DNA of 20,333 nt from an uncultured cyanobacterium (lineage in GTDB: Bacteria > Cyanobacteriota > Cyanobacteriia > Cyanobacteriales > Geitlerinemataceae). Positions within the stretch are counted from its first letter, which is position 1; every line of letters starts with the position of its first letter. The stretch is from contig CAKZKB010000210.1 of assembly GCA_937121005.1 (NCBI GenBank), positions 1-20,333 of the forward strand. Reading direction: 5' to 3'. The notes beneath the pieces were generated by a model. The model saw nothing but the letters and a program-made list of their open reading frames with translations, made no database searches and had not been told where the DNA came from. Below, in pieces: positions 7,037-14,690 of the stretch. A program made the position numbers and the translations under genes.

Positions 7037-8033
7037 GTCTGTTTGCGCTATTCTTGCTGTCAGTTTGGCGATCGCCGTTGCCCCCGAAGCGCGATCGTAT
7101 CCTATTAATGGCTGGCCGGAATTTCCCCGATTCGATCGCGGTGGAGATGAAGAGTGGCGCGATCGTTCTTTTTCCCAATGGTGCTCGCAAAAGTCCCAAG
7201 TTTCGCCGGAAGCGCGACATACGGTAGAGGTATTGCTATCGGTTGCCGAAACTCAAAACTGCCGAGAAGCCGAACAAAAGCTATTAGAAATTACCGATCT
7301 CAATCTCAGCGCTAAAGAGATTGTCGATTTGCGTCCTCTGGCTTCTATGACGCAATTGACGCGCTTAGATCTGGGGATTAATTCCATTGTAGACGTAGAA
7401 CCGCTTGCCGAACTGACAAACTTAGAACGACTGCTACTAGGGAATAACAAGATTGTCGAGATCGAACCGTTGGCGAATCTATCGGGCAGTTTGATTCAGT
7501 TAAATTTATATAACAATCAAATTGAAGAGATAGACGCGATCGCGGAACTGGAAAACCTGCAAAGTCTGTTTGTCAACAACAACCGCATTGAAGATATTAG
7601 CGCGATCGCGGAACTCACCCAACTCGAAACCCTGTTTATTGACAGCAACCAAATCGAAGATATCGACGCATTGGGAGAGTTACCTAACCTGTCGGGGTTT
7701 GATGCTAGCAACAATCAAATTGACGATCTCAGCGCGATCGCCGATTCCACTCATATCGAATGGCTGGCATTAGGGAACAATCAAATCGCCGATCTTTCCC
7801 CTATTAGCGATCTTACCAATCTCGACGAACTCGATGTCAGTAACAACCGCATTCGCGACGTTCGCCCTCTGGCAAATATGACCGTCATGCGAGAATTATA
7901 CCTGCAAGATAACCAAGTCGAAGACATTTCTCCTCTAGTCAATTTAACCAATTTGCGCGGTTTGTTCCTCGCCAACAACCCCATCGAAGATCCCACCTGT
8001 CCCGACAGCTTAAACAATGTTTGTCGGTTTTAG
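7026..8033 (+). CDS. Secreted leucine-rich-repeat protein
   Basis: A 335-residue protein with an N-terminal signal peptide (about 1-24, ending APEARS). A Cys-bearing cap with CSQK and QNCREAEQKLLEI is followed by ten 22-residue leucine-rich repeats of the SDS22/internalin type (consensus LxxLxLxxNxIxDIxxLAxL, about 92-312) and a C-terminal cap with two cysteines (PTCPDSLNNVC). Four cysteines in caps suggest disulphides and a place outside the cytoplasm. LRR solenoids bind proteins; the partner is unknown. The ATG at 7026 overlaps the acetyltransferase gene by 11 bases and gives the intact signal peptide, so the three genes likely form one transcript. Confidence 0.88.
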   Translation: MKNKSVCAILAVSLAIAVAPEARSYPINGWPEFPRFDRGGDEEWRDRSFSQWCSQKSQVSPEARHTVEVLLSVAETQNCREAEQKLLEITDLNLSAKEIVDLRPLASMTQLTRLDLGINSIVDVEPLAELTNLERLLLGNNKIVEIEPLANLSGSLIQLNLYNNQIEEIDAIAELENLQSLFVNNNRIEDISAIAELTQLETLFIDSNQIEDIDALGELPNLSGFDASNNQIDDLSAIADSTHIEWLALGNNQIADLSPISDLTNLDELDVSNNRIRDVRPLANMTVMRELYLQDNQVEDISPLVNLTNLRGLFLANNPIEDPTCPDSLNNVCRF

Positions 8034-8121
8034 AAGCGCGATCGAGACACTCCCCTTCGACTACGATCGGGGCAAGCCATTACCAAACCGGATCTGGCAA
8101 ATAGTACCATTAAACCGAATC
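8034..8121. other. Intergenic, nothing recognised
   Basis: Short stretch after the LRR gene with scattered CGATCG sites. No terminator with a T run is visible. Confidence 0.4.
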
Positions 8122-8152
8122 CTGACCGAGAACATCCTGGATACGAGCCTCC
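8122..8152 (+). repeat. Diverged copy of the IS200/IS605-like repeat
   Basis: This 31-base segment matches the minus strand of 3129-3159 at 27 of 31 positions (shared core ctgaccgagaa, tggatac, agcc). It also matches the start of the copy at 20272. It lies 18 bases upstream of the regulatory module at 8170, and the 20272 copy likewise lies next to the second module, though in opposite relative orientation. Confidence 0.5.
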
Positions 8153-8169
8153 ACTGGCGATCGTGTGTT

Positions 8170-8228
8170 AAGTTTTGTTACCGATCGCGGCAATTGCCGT
8201 AAAAACTCCCCCTTCCGATAGATAGAAG
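8170..8228 (+). promoter_or_regulatory. Shared 59-bp upstream module, copy A
   Basis: Three blocks are seen: aagttttgtta (8170-8180), ccgtaaaaac (8197-8206) and ttccgatagatagaag (8213-8228). The same blocks, with one mismatch each in the first and third, and with the same 16- and 6-base spacers, occur on the minus strand at 20206-20264 before the opposing operon. Non-block bases are much less conserved. The module ends 47 bases before the ATG of the DUF1822 gene. It probably holds the promoter and/or an activator site; which protein binds is unknown. Confidence 0.65.
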
Positions 8229-8275
8229 GATAGTAAAGTATCCTTAACGCTGGCAGCGACTGCCAGTCATCGATA

Positions 8276-8704
8276 ATGTCCCCGTCCCCCCCTGGTTTAC
8301 ATTCGAGTCCCGTTCGTCTGAGTCCATGGCTGCAAGGGGCCAGCGCTCCTGATTGGGAACCGGCCTCAACTTCGCATTTTAGAGGTGGAAGCGGCATACA
8401 GCGCCGCAAACATCTAGATTTGGCCAGCGCCGGCCACCATTTGGCCCTACTGGTGGGACTCAAACCCGCGATCGATCCCGAGGAAATAGATATCTGGGTG
8501 CAGGTCTATCCCACCCATGGAGATGTTCGTTTGCCTTATAATTTACGGTTAGCGGTTCTCGATGAGACTTGCGAAGCAGTGATGCAGGCGATCGCCCGCG
8601 AAACCAAAAACATTCAGTTAGAGTTTAGCGGCCAACTGGGAGAGCGCTTTAGCGTTCGAGTCGCTTTGGGCGATCTCAGTTTGACTGAAGCCTTTGTTAT
8701 CTAA
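8276..8704 (+). CDS. Short DUF1822 family protein
   Basis: A 142-residue protein whose last two-thirds match the C-terminal domain of cyanobacterial DUF1822 proteins: VRLSPWLQGASAPDW, then RRKHLDLASAGHHLALLVGL, IDIWVQVYPTHGDVRLPYN, and the hallmark ending IQLEFSGQLGERFSVRVALG plus DLSLTEAFVI. Family members are, as I recall, usually over 300 residues, so the N-terminal part is absent here. The frame is open only from 8237 and ATG 8276 is the first start, so truncation or a naturally short form are both possible. Function is unknown, but DUF1822 genes often precede CHAT genes. It is 26 bases upstream of the CHAT-CHASE2 gene and sits directly behind regulatory module A. Confidence 0.75.
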   Translation: MSPSPPGLHSSPVRLSPWLQGASAPDWEPASTSHFRGGSGIQRRKHLDLASAGHHLALLVGLKPAIDPEEIDIWVQVYPTHGDVRLPYNLRLAVLDETCEAVMQAIARETKNIQLEFSGQLGERFSVRVALGDLSLTEAFVI

Positions 8705-8730
8705 CGTTTTAAATCGCCAAGGATTTTACA

Positions 8731-11064
8731 ATGGGTAAGTTAGTCGTACTGAAACTTGATGGCACTTTGTGCGAAGGTTTCAAAGTCATCTTAGAGTTGG
8801 GAGAGGATGGTCTGCGGCCAGATGTGGAATTGGTAGGCAGTTTGCCCGCCAATGCCGACTTAGCGGAAACGTTAGAGTGTCACTGGCAAAAGAAGTATCG
8901 CGACGCAGGGGCTCCCTACAGGCGCACGTCTTATCGCATTCGTCCGGGAGAAATTTATTATAACGTTCGAGAAGCCAAAATTAAAGAATGCGAGAAATCG
9001 GCTTTTGAAGTAGGAGAAAGGTTTAAGAAGTGGTTGAAATCAGAAGGTTTTCAACCGCTCGATCGAGGCCTTTGCCAAAAATTGAGCGAAAATGACGATA
9101 TCCGTTTCTTGATCCGTACCAACGATAGTCGCGTTAAGAAACTCCCCTGGCATTTATGGGATTTCGGTCGCGATTACCAAAAGTCGGAGTTTGCGCTAGG
9201 TTCTTTGAGCTCCATCGTCACGAAGCCAGTCAACCATCTTTTGCAAGATACGGTTAAAATTTTGGCAATCCTCGGACACCAAGAAGGAATTGATGTCGAT
9301 CGCGATCGCGAGTTTTTAGAGTCCTTACCTCGCTGCGAAGTTACTTTTTTGGTCGAACCGACACGAAAGCAGGTTAACGATGCTCTCTGGAAAAAATGGG
9401 AGATCATCTTTTTTGCCGGACATAGCGAAACCGAAGGAGAAAACGGAAAAATCTATATCAATCCAGAAGAGAGTCTAGAAATCAAGGATTTATGGTACGC
9501 ATTGCGAAAAGCGGTCGATCGCGGTTTGAAACTGGCGATTTTTAACTCTTGCGATGGCTTGGGGTTAGTCGAGGGTTTGGACGACTACCAAATTCCCGTC
9601 GCGATCGTCATGCGGGAATTGGTTCCCGATGAAGTAGCGCAGGAGTTCTTAAAAAATTTCCTCGATCGCTTTGTAAATGGAATGCCATTTCATCTAGCGG
9701 TTCGCGAAGCCAGGGAACAGTTGCAAGGACTGGAAAACAAATATCCTTGTGCCACTTGGCTGCCTGTCATTTGTCAAAGTCCGACTGCTTCTTATCCCAG
9801 TTGGGGGGATTTAGAATCTGTCGGTACTCCCAGGCCTATTCTGAAAAAATGGCAAGCGATCGCCCTCACCAGTATTTTAACCACCAGTTTGGTAATGGGG
9901 GTGCGATCGCTCGGTTTGTTAGAATTTTTTGAACTGAAAGCCTACGATGCTTTCATGCAAATGCGTCCGGCAGAACCACCGGACGATCGGATCTTAATTA
10001 TTGGGATTACGGAGGAAGATTTGCAAAACCAACCCGATCGCGGAAATGCTTCCATCAGCGATCGAAACTTAGAACTTTTACTGGAAAAACTCGATGCGTT
10101 AGGAGCCAGGACGATCGGGTTAACTTTGCTCCGTAGTTTTTCTGTCGATTCGCAGCATCCCGAACTGATCGATCGACTAGAAAATAGTTCTAACTTAATT
10201 GCAACTTGCTTTTCTAGTATAGATGCTCCCGATAGCGAAACAGTCATACCACCACCAGAAATTCAAAATATTGAGCGAGTTGGATTTAACAACATTTTCC
10301 GAGATAATGGAATAGATGGTGTACTTCGCCGCCAAAAACTGAGAATGGCTCCAGGACACGCTCCCTGTCACACCAGCCTTTCTTTCAGTTTACAAGCAGC
10401 AAAACACTACCTACAACAAGTGGGTATCGAAACCCGCGAAACGTCAGATGCCTATCTGCACCTTGGCAAGACCGTTTTCCAAACTTTGGAGAAAGATAGT
10501 GGTAGCTACCATAACCTCGATAGCCGAGGCGGTCAAATCATGCTTAACTATCGTGCTGGAGATAAAGTTTTTCCACAAGTACCCCTATCGGCAATTTTAA
10601 GTGGTGGAGTCAATCCAGATTTGGTTAAGGATCGGCTTGTCCTCATTGGAACGACAGGGACGAGCATGGCTAAGTCTTTTCCCACACCAATTACTTATAA
10701 TGGATCGAGCGCTCGAGATGGAGAAATGCCTACCTTAATTATTGAAGCTCACCAAGTTAGCCAAATTTTGAGTGCTGTGCTTGACGATCGGCCTCTAATT
10801 CGTAGCTGGACAAACTCTACAGAATTCCTGTGGATTTTTAGTTGGTCTGTAGTCGGTAGTCTCATAACCATTTTAGCGTTCGACCTCAAAAAATCTGTAT
10901 GGATTTTTCTAACTGGTGTGGGATGTATAATTATTACTGGAAGCTGTTGGATTTTGTTCGCCTATGGTTGGTGGGTTCCTTGGCTTCCAGCTATCCTCTG
11001 CTTTAGCGGAAGTACCGCCGCGATTTCTCGTCTAACTCTTGAAAACTGGATCTCTAAACAATGA
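8731..11064 (+). CDS. CHAT-CHASE2 membrane protein
   Basis: A 777-residue protein joining a caspase-like CHAT peptidase domain to a CHASE2 sensor domain. CHAT spans about 125-350, with the catalytic pair His231 (FFAGHSET) and Cys274 (FNSCDGLGL) both present. One transmembrane helix (about 374-393) precedes CHASE2 (about 398-690; ELKAYDAFMQMRP and DRILIIGITEEDL are typical), and three helices close the protein (about 710-770). The likely topology puts CHAT in the cytoplasm and CHASE2 outside, so an external signal could switch proteolysis. That is inference from CHASE2 receptors. AAGGA 7 bases before ATG 8731 supports the start. Its TGA overlaps the ATG of the DUF928 gene by 4 bases. CHASE2 usually sits on kinases or cyclases; here the output module is a protease and lies N-terminal. 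Confidence 0.88.
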   Translation: MGKLVVLKLDGTLCEGFKVILELGEDGLRPDVELVGSLPANADLAETLECHWQKKYRDAGAPYRRTSYRIRPGEIYYNVREAKIKECEKSAFEVGERFKKWLKSEGFQPLDRGLCQKLSENDDIRFLIRTNDSRVKKLPWHLWDFGRDYQKSEFALGSLSSIVTKPVNHLLQDTVKILAILGHQEGIDVDRDREFLESLPRCEVTFLVEPTRKQVNDALWKKWEIIFFAGHSETEGENGKIYINPEESLEIKDLWYALRKAVDRGLKLAIFNSCDGLGLVEGLDDYQIPVAIVMRELVPDEVAQEFLKNFLDRFVNGMPFHLAVREAREQLQGLENKYPCATWLPVICQSPTASYPSWGDLESVGTPRPILKKWQAIALTSILTTSLVMGVRSLGLLEFFELKAYDAFMQMRPAEPPDDRILIIGITEEDLQNQPDRGNASISDRNLELLLEKLDALGARTIGLTLLRSFSVDSQHPELIDRLENSSNLIATCFSSIDAPDSETVIPPPEIQNIERVGFNNIFRDNGIDGVLRRQKLRMAPGHAPCHTSLSFSLQAAKHYLQQVGIETRETSDAYLHLGKTVFQTLEKDSGSYHNLDSRGGQIMLNYRAGDKVFPQVPLSAILSGGVNPDLVKDRLVLIGTTGTSMAKSFPTPITYNGSSARDGEMPTLIIEAHQVSQILSAVLDDRPLIRSWTNSTEFLWIFSWSVVGSLITILAFDLKKSVWIFLTGVGCIIITGSCWILFAYGWWVPWLPAILCFSGSTAAISRLTLENWISKQ

Positions 11065-11888
11065 AACCAACAACACATTTAACTCAAATTAGCGTTCTCA
11101 CATCCAGCCTAATTCTAGGAGGGAATGTGGCCCTAGCACAGAATGAGGTAGAAGATTTGATCTTTATTCCCAGGGAATTACCTAGCACAGACGATCGTTC
11201 TGGGGATGGAGAAAATCCAGGAAATCTTCCCTCTGCTAGTGAAAACAACAATTGTGCTAGCATTAGCGAGCGTATTAAAGCCTTAGTTCCCGTCACCATC
11301 GAGGAGAGTGACTTTTCTCCGTCATCAACAGAGCGAATTTTAGAGGCTACACTTGAAGAAACACCGAGCTTCTGGTTTTACGTTCCCTCTGGAGATTCGC
11401 TAACTGCACAATTTACTTTAGTGAACGAACGTAATATACGAGAATACAGGAGCAATTTTCCTTTACCCGATGATGGTGGCATAGTTGGTGTCACTATCCC
11501 CAGTAGTTTACCAGACGAAGACGAAGATTTGTTAAAAATTGGACAGGACTATCGCTGGCAATTTTCCATTATTTGCGATCCCGATCGTCCTTCTCTAAAT
11601 TTGACGGTACAAGGATGGGTACGGCGGCTCGATACCAGCGAAATTAGCAGCGACAGTCGAGAGCGAATCAATGTTAACTCAGATTATAGTGCCCTCCGCC
11701 CTTACATTGTTAACTTAGTTGAAGAAGGAATTTGGTACGATGCTCTAACCCTCGTCGGTGCAAATTATTACGAAAATCCTGCTGACGAGGAAATCGCCTC
11801 CGATTGGCAAACCTTGCTTGAATCGGTAGATTTAGAAAGTTATGCGGAGATTCCAATTGTTCTCTTTTTCTCACCTGAAGTGGAATGA
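11061..11888 (+). CDS. Exported DUF928 protein
   Basis: A 275-residue protein with a signal peptide (about 1-26, cleavage after VALA) and a DUF928 domain: TPSFWFYVPSG, then AQFTLVNERN, the GQDYRWQFSIICDPDRPS stretch, VQGWVRRLD and GIWYDALTLV. DUF928 proteins are cyanobacterial, probably periplasmic or cell-surface, and of unknown function; they commonly accompany CHAT and CHASE2 genes. Translation is probably coupled to the CHAT-CHASE2 gene through the ATGA overlap. It ends 15 bases from the stop codon of the convergent TPR-CHAT gene, leaving no room for separate terminators. An acidic, low-complexity linker (about 27-63) follows the signal peptide. Confidence 0.87.
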   Translation: MKPTTHLTQISVLTSSLILGGNVALAQNEVEDLIFIPRELPSTDDRSGDGENPGNLPSASENNNCASISERIKALVPVTIEESDFSPSSTERILEATLEETPSFWFYVPSGDSLTAQFTLVNERNIREYRSNFPLPDDGGIVGVTIPSSLPDEDEDLLKIGQDYRWQFSIICDPDRPSLNLTVQGWVRRLDTSEISSDSRERINVNSDYSALRPYIVNLVEEGIWYDALTLVGANYYENPADEEIASDWQTLLESVDLESYAEIPIVLFFSPEVE

Positions 11889-11903
11889 AAAGAGGTACAA
11901 CTT

Positions 11904-14690
11904 TTACAACCAGTTCCCTACTAGAACGTAGGGAGCCCAGTGGCGTGGGACTTGATTTTTAATTTCTCCTGAAATCATGTTTAGCTGTGCTTGCTGCAAT
12001 GCTTGTGCTTTGTTAAAGGGATCGGGGTTAAAGGGATCGGGATTTTGGGTTAAGTTCTCATAAAATGAGGCCATCAAAATAGCAGTTGATTCCTCATTGA
12101 GATACCATAAAGAGGCAAGGGTGCTACGAGCACCCGATTGGATAGCAACACCAGCTAATCCTAATGTTGCTCGTATATCTTCTACACCCGTTCGGCAAGC
12201 ACTCAAAACTAAAAGCTCTATAGGATCGAACTGGTTTCTACTTTGAGTTTGGAATAGAGCTTCTAGATCGTTCAAAAATAAGGAATCATCCCACGCTTCA
12301 ATTCTAGTATTTTCTGGTTCGGAACTAAATTCGCCGTGAGTGGCTAGGTGAACAATAGAAAACGGCTCAAGATCGAGTAAAAATTTAAGATTATCGCTAG
12401 TAAAGCCTCGATCGCGAAGATCTCGCGTCGTTTCTAGTATATCTTCTATCCAGTCTAATTGACGTTCTACACTATCGAGTGGAGTAAGGAAACCGCGATC
12501 GGGGAGAGCTTTTGTTAATCCTCCCATTAATGTAGTTAGGTTGCGATCGCCTAAAGGCTGAGGATTCGTCAAATTTGTTCCCAAATTCATGACGACTGCA
12601 TATTTTTCAATTAAATAGCACTTTCCATCTTGACAATCTGCATATCGTAAAGCAGATACAGGAACATTCCGAAAGCGTGTTTCAGGGACAAAAACTAAAG
12701 TTTTTATTTCCCGAAAATCGAGTTCATTTTCTATAGGACTCACCAACCAACGATATACTTCTTGTGATAGAGGAATGCTTTCCGGCAAAATGCTGTCCTC
12801 TTCAAACTGCTGACGAAGAGTAGTTAATTTTACAAGAACTTCCTCTTCAGGTATATTGGTTTTATAAACGACTGGATCGGGACTTTCAGGAAACTTGGCA
12901 ATTACCGCGACTTGCTGAGATAAAATAATCGGATAGAGAATAGCGGCTTGCTGCTCCCGAGCGATGTTATCTAAGGAGTCAGGCGTGTTATCCTGTAAGT
13001 TGCAGTCTAGAAAACTTTCGAGTTCGGCAAGTTGGAAATCAGCAATAGCAAATCGCGCTCGATCGAGATTTTCCGAACTTGGAGATTCGGGTTCGAGCAA
13101 AATATCAAAAAATTGCCGATAAACAGGTTCGATTTGCTCGCGAAACGAAAGGCGTACTCCTAAGTTAACGTTTGTTAAATCTCGTCTTAAAACGGTCAAG
13201 TCTTCAATGGCAATTTCGTAGGCAGAAATAACCGTTTCGAGATCGCGATTACTTTTGCTTAAAATTCGGCCCAGTTGCCATTCCCACTGATAAGTTAAAT
13301 CGGGAGCGTCTATGGTTCGAGACAGTTCGATCGCTTGTTGTGTATAGTTTTTTGCCTCATCTAAGGTGGTGCGACTGAGTTCGTAGAGTTTTCCCCAGGT
13401 TCCTAAAATGTAAGCAAGAGAGCGATCGTCCCCAAACTGTTCGGCTTGTTGTTGTGCTTCTTGCAGGAGAGTTTCGATTTCAGAGAGGGTTAAAAGCGAG
13501 AGTTCTGAAGATTTGTTTTGCTCGATACGATCGCAACGTATGGCACTACAGGCGAGGTTAATTCGCATCGCGATCGCAGTTTGACTCGGTGGAAGCGCAT
13601 CCAGTCGGGACAGAATTGTTGCAGCTAAAACTTGGGGATCGATCGCGTTGTTATTACCTTCTGCACGAACGAACAACCCTAGTAAATTGAGTTGCGCTTG
13701 CAGCTTCAATTGTGGCGTTGTTGCCAAGGCGATCGCATCTCGATAGTTGTCGATCGCGCTTTCAAAATCCGATAGCGCTAAGTTTTGTTGTCGCCAGAGA
13801 ATGTCTCGTTCGGTGTTCCCCAAGTCTAACAAAATGCTACTTTTAATGTCATCATTATCGATATTACTCGCTAACTCCCAGGCGGTTTGGATCGCGTCTC
13901 GCGATGCTTGCAGTTCCCCTGTCGATCGCAGTGCGTTTCCCAAGGCTTGCAAAACGATCGCCCCTCCCATAGAATTTTCTTGGCGATCGACGCGATCTAA
14001 AAGTTCGAGTAACGAGCCGTTTTCTTCTAAAATTTCTGCCAACGCTTCGCAGGTGTTGACTTTGGAACTGGCAAGGGGTAGAATCGTAGCGCACGATCGC
14101 CGATGGAATCCCAACGTCTCTAAGGCCCGAGCCTGATTGATTAAACTGCCTGTAATGCCTGCTTCGTCTTCGAGTTGGCGGTAAATTTCCGTCGCCGCTT
14201 CCCAACTTTGATAGGCGTTTTCAGCCTCTCCTAATGCCAGTTGCAATTGTCCGCGAGTGTTGAATATTGCCGCCGACGCTCGCTGTAAATTCTCCGTTGC
14301 CGCTCCCAAGGTTTCAACTTGTGCTATACTGGCTTCGATCGCCTCTCGCGCAGCTTCCCACTCGCCCAATTTTTGGTAGGTTAAAGATAGGTAGTTGGCG
14401 GCTAGCGCACGAGCCAAGTTACCCGCTTGCGGATCGTTCGCGACGGGTTCGATCGCCTCTAAAGCAGCTTCGTAATTACCTTGTTGGTAGAGCGATCGCC
14501 ATGCTTCGATCGGTTGTCCCGATGTGCTAGACTGGGACAGCACAGATGCCGACTGCGGTGCGTAGGCGATCGCCATTCTGGGAATTCCCACTGCGAGCAA
14601 CATCGCCAGCAGTGCCAACGCCACCCACTGCCAATACTGTTTTAGAATAGATCCGACTCGACGGAAAAATAGAACCCTTCCTCTTGCCAT
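11904..14690 (-). CDS. TPR-CHAT protease, exported or membrane-anchored
   Basis: A 928-residue protein with an N-terminal hydrophobic helix (about 19-42, preceded by arginines), TPR-type helical repeats over about 60-480 (for example LSLTYQKLGEWEAAREAIEA), a helical linker, and a C-terminal CHAT peptidase domain (about 640-928). The catalytic pair is intact: His785 in HLATHGEFSS and Cys832 in LVLSACRTG. CHAT is a caspase/separase-like clan CD cysteine peptidase; TPR-CHAT proteins elsewhere cut partner proteins after a trigger binds. The helix could be a signal peptide or an anchor. ATG 14690 lies 49 bases inside the preceding TpsA-TpsB gene, so the two are probably translated together, and that secretion protein is the first candidate partner. 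A five-residue tandem duplication (NPDPF twice) lies near the end. Confidence 0.88.
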   Translation of the reverse strand: MARGRVLFFRRVGSILKQYWQWVALALLAMLLAVGIPRMAIAYAPQSASVLSQSSTSGQPIEAWRSLYQQGNYEAALEAIEPVANDPQAGNLARALAANYLSLTYQKLGEWEAAREAIEASIAQVETLGAATENLQRASAAIFNTRGQLQLALGEAENAYQSWEAATEIYRQLEDEAGITGSLINQARALETLGFHRRSCATILPLASSKVNTCEALAEILEENGSLLELLDRVDRQENSMGGAIVLQALGNALRSTGELQASRDAIQTAWELASNIDNDDIKSSILLDLGNTERDILWRQQNLALSDFESAIDNYRDAIALATTPQLKLQAQLNLLGLFVRAEGNNNAIDPQVLAATILSRLDALPPSQTAIAMRINLACSAIRCDRIEQNKSSELSLLTLSEIETLLQEAQQQAEQFGDDRSLAYILGTWGKLYELSRTTLDEAKNYTQQAIELSRTIDAPDLTYQWEWQLGRILSKSNRDLETVISAYEIAIEDLTVLRRDLTNVNLGVRLSFREQIEPVYRQFFDILLEPESPSSENLDRARFAIADFQLAELESFLDCNLQDNTPDSLDNIAREQQAAILYPIILSQQVAVIAKFPESPDPVVYKTNIPEEEVLVKLTTLRQQFEEDSILPESIPLSQEVYRWLVSPIENELDFREIKTLVFVPETRFRNVPVSALRYADCQDGKCYLIEKYAVVMNLGTNLTNPQPLGDRNLTTLMGGLTKALPDRGFLTPLDSVERQLDWIEDILETTRDLRDRGFTSDNLKFLLDLEPFSIVHLATHGEFSSEPENTRIEAWDDSLFLNDLEALFQTQSRNQFDPIELLVLSACRTGVEDIRATLGLAGVAIQSGARSTLASLWYLNEESTAILMASFYENLTQNPDPFNPDPFNKAQALQQAQLNMISGEIKNQVPRHWAPYVLVGNWL
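12013..12042. repeat. 15-bp in-frame tandem duplication
   Basis: ttaaagggatcgggg is repeated with one mismatch, adding five residues (NPDPF) to the CHAT domain of the TPR-CHAT protein between its catalytic Cys and the C-terminus. It keeps the frame. Confidence 0.7.
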
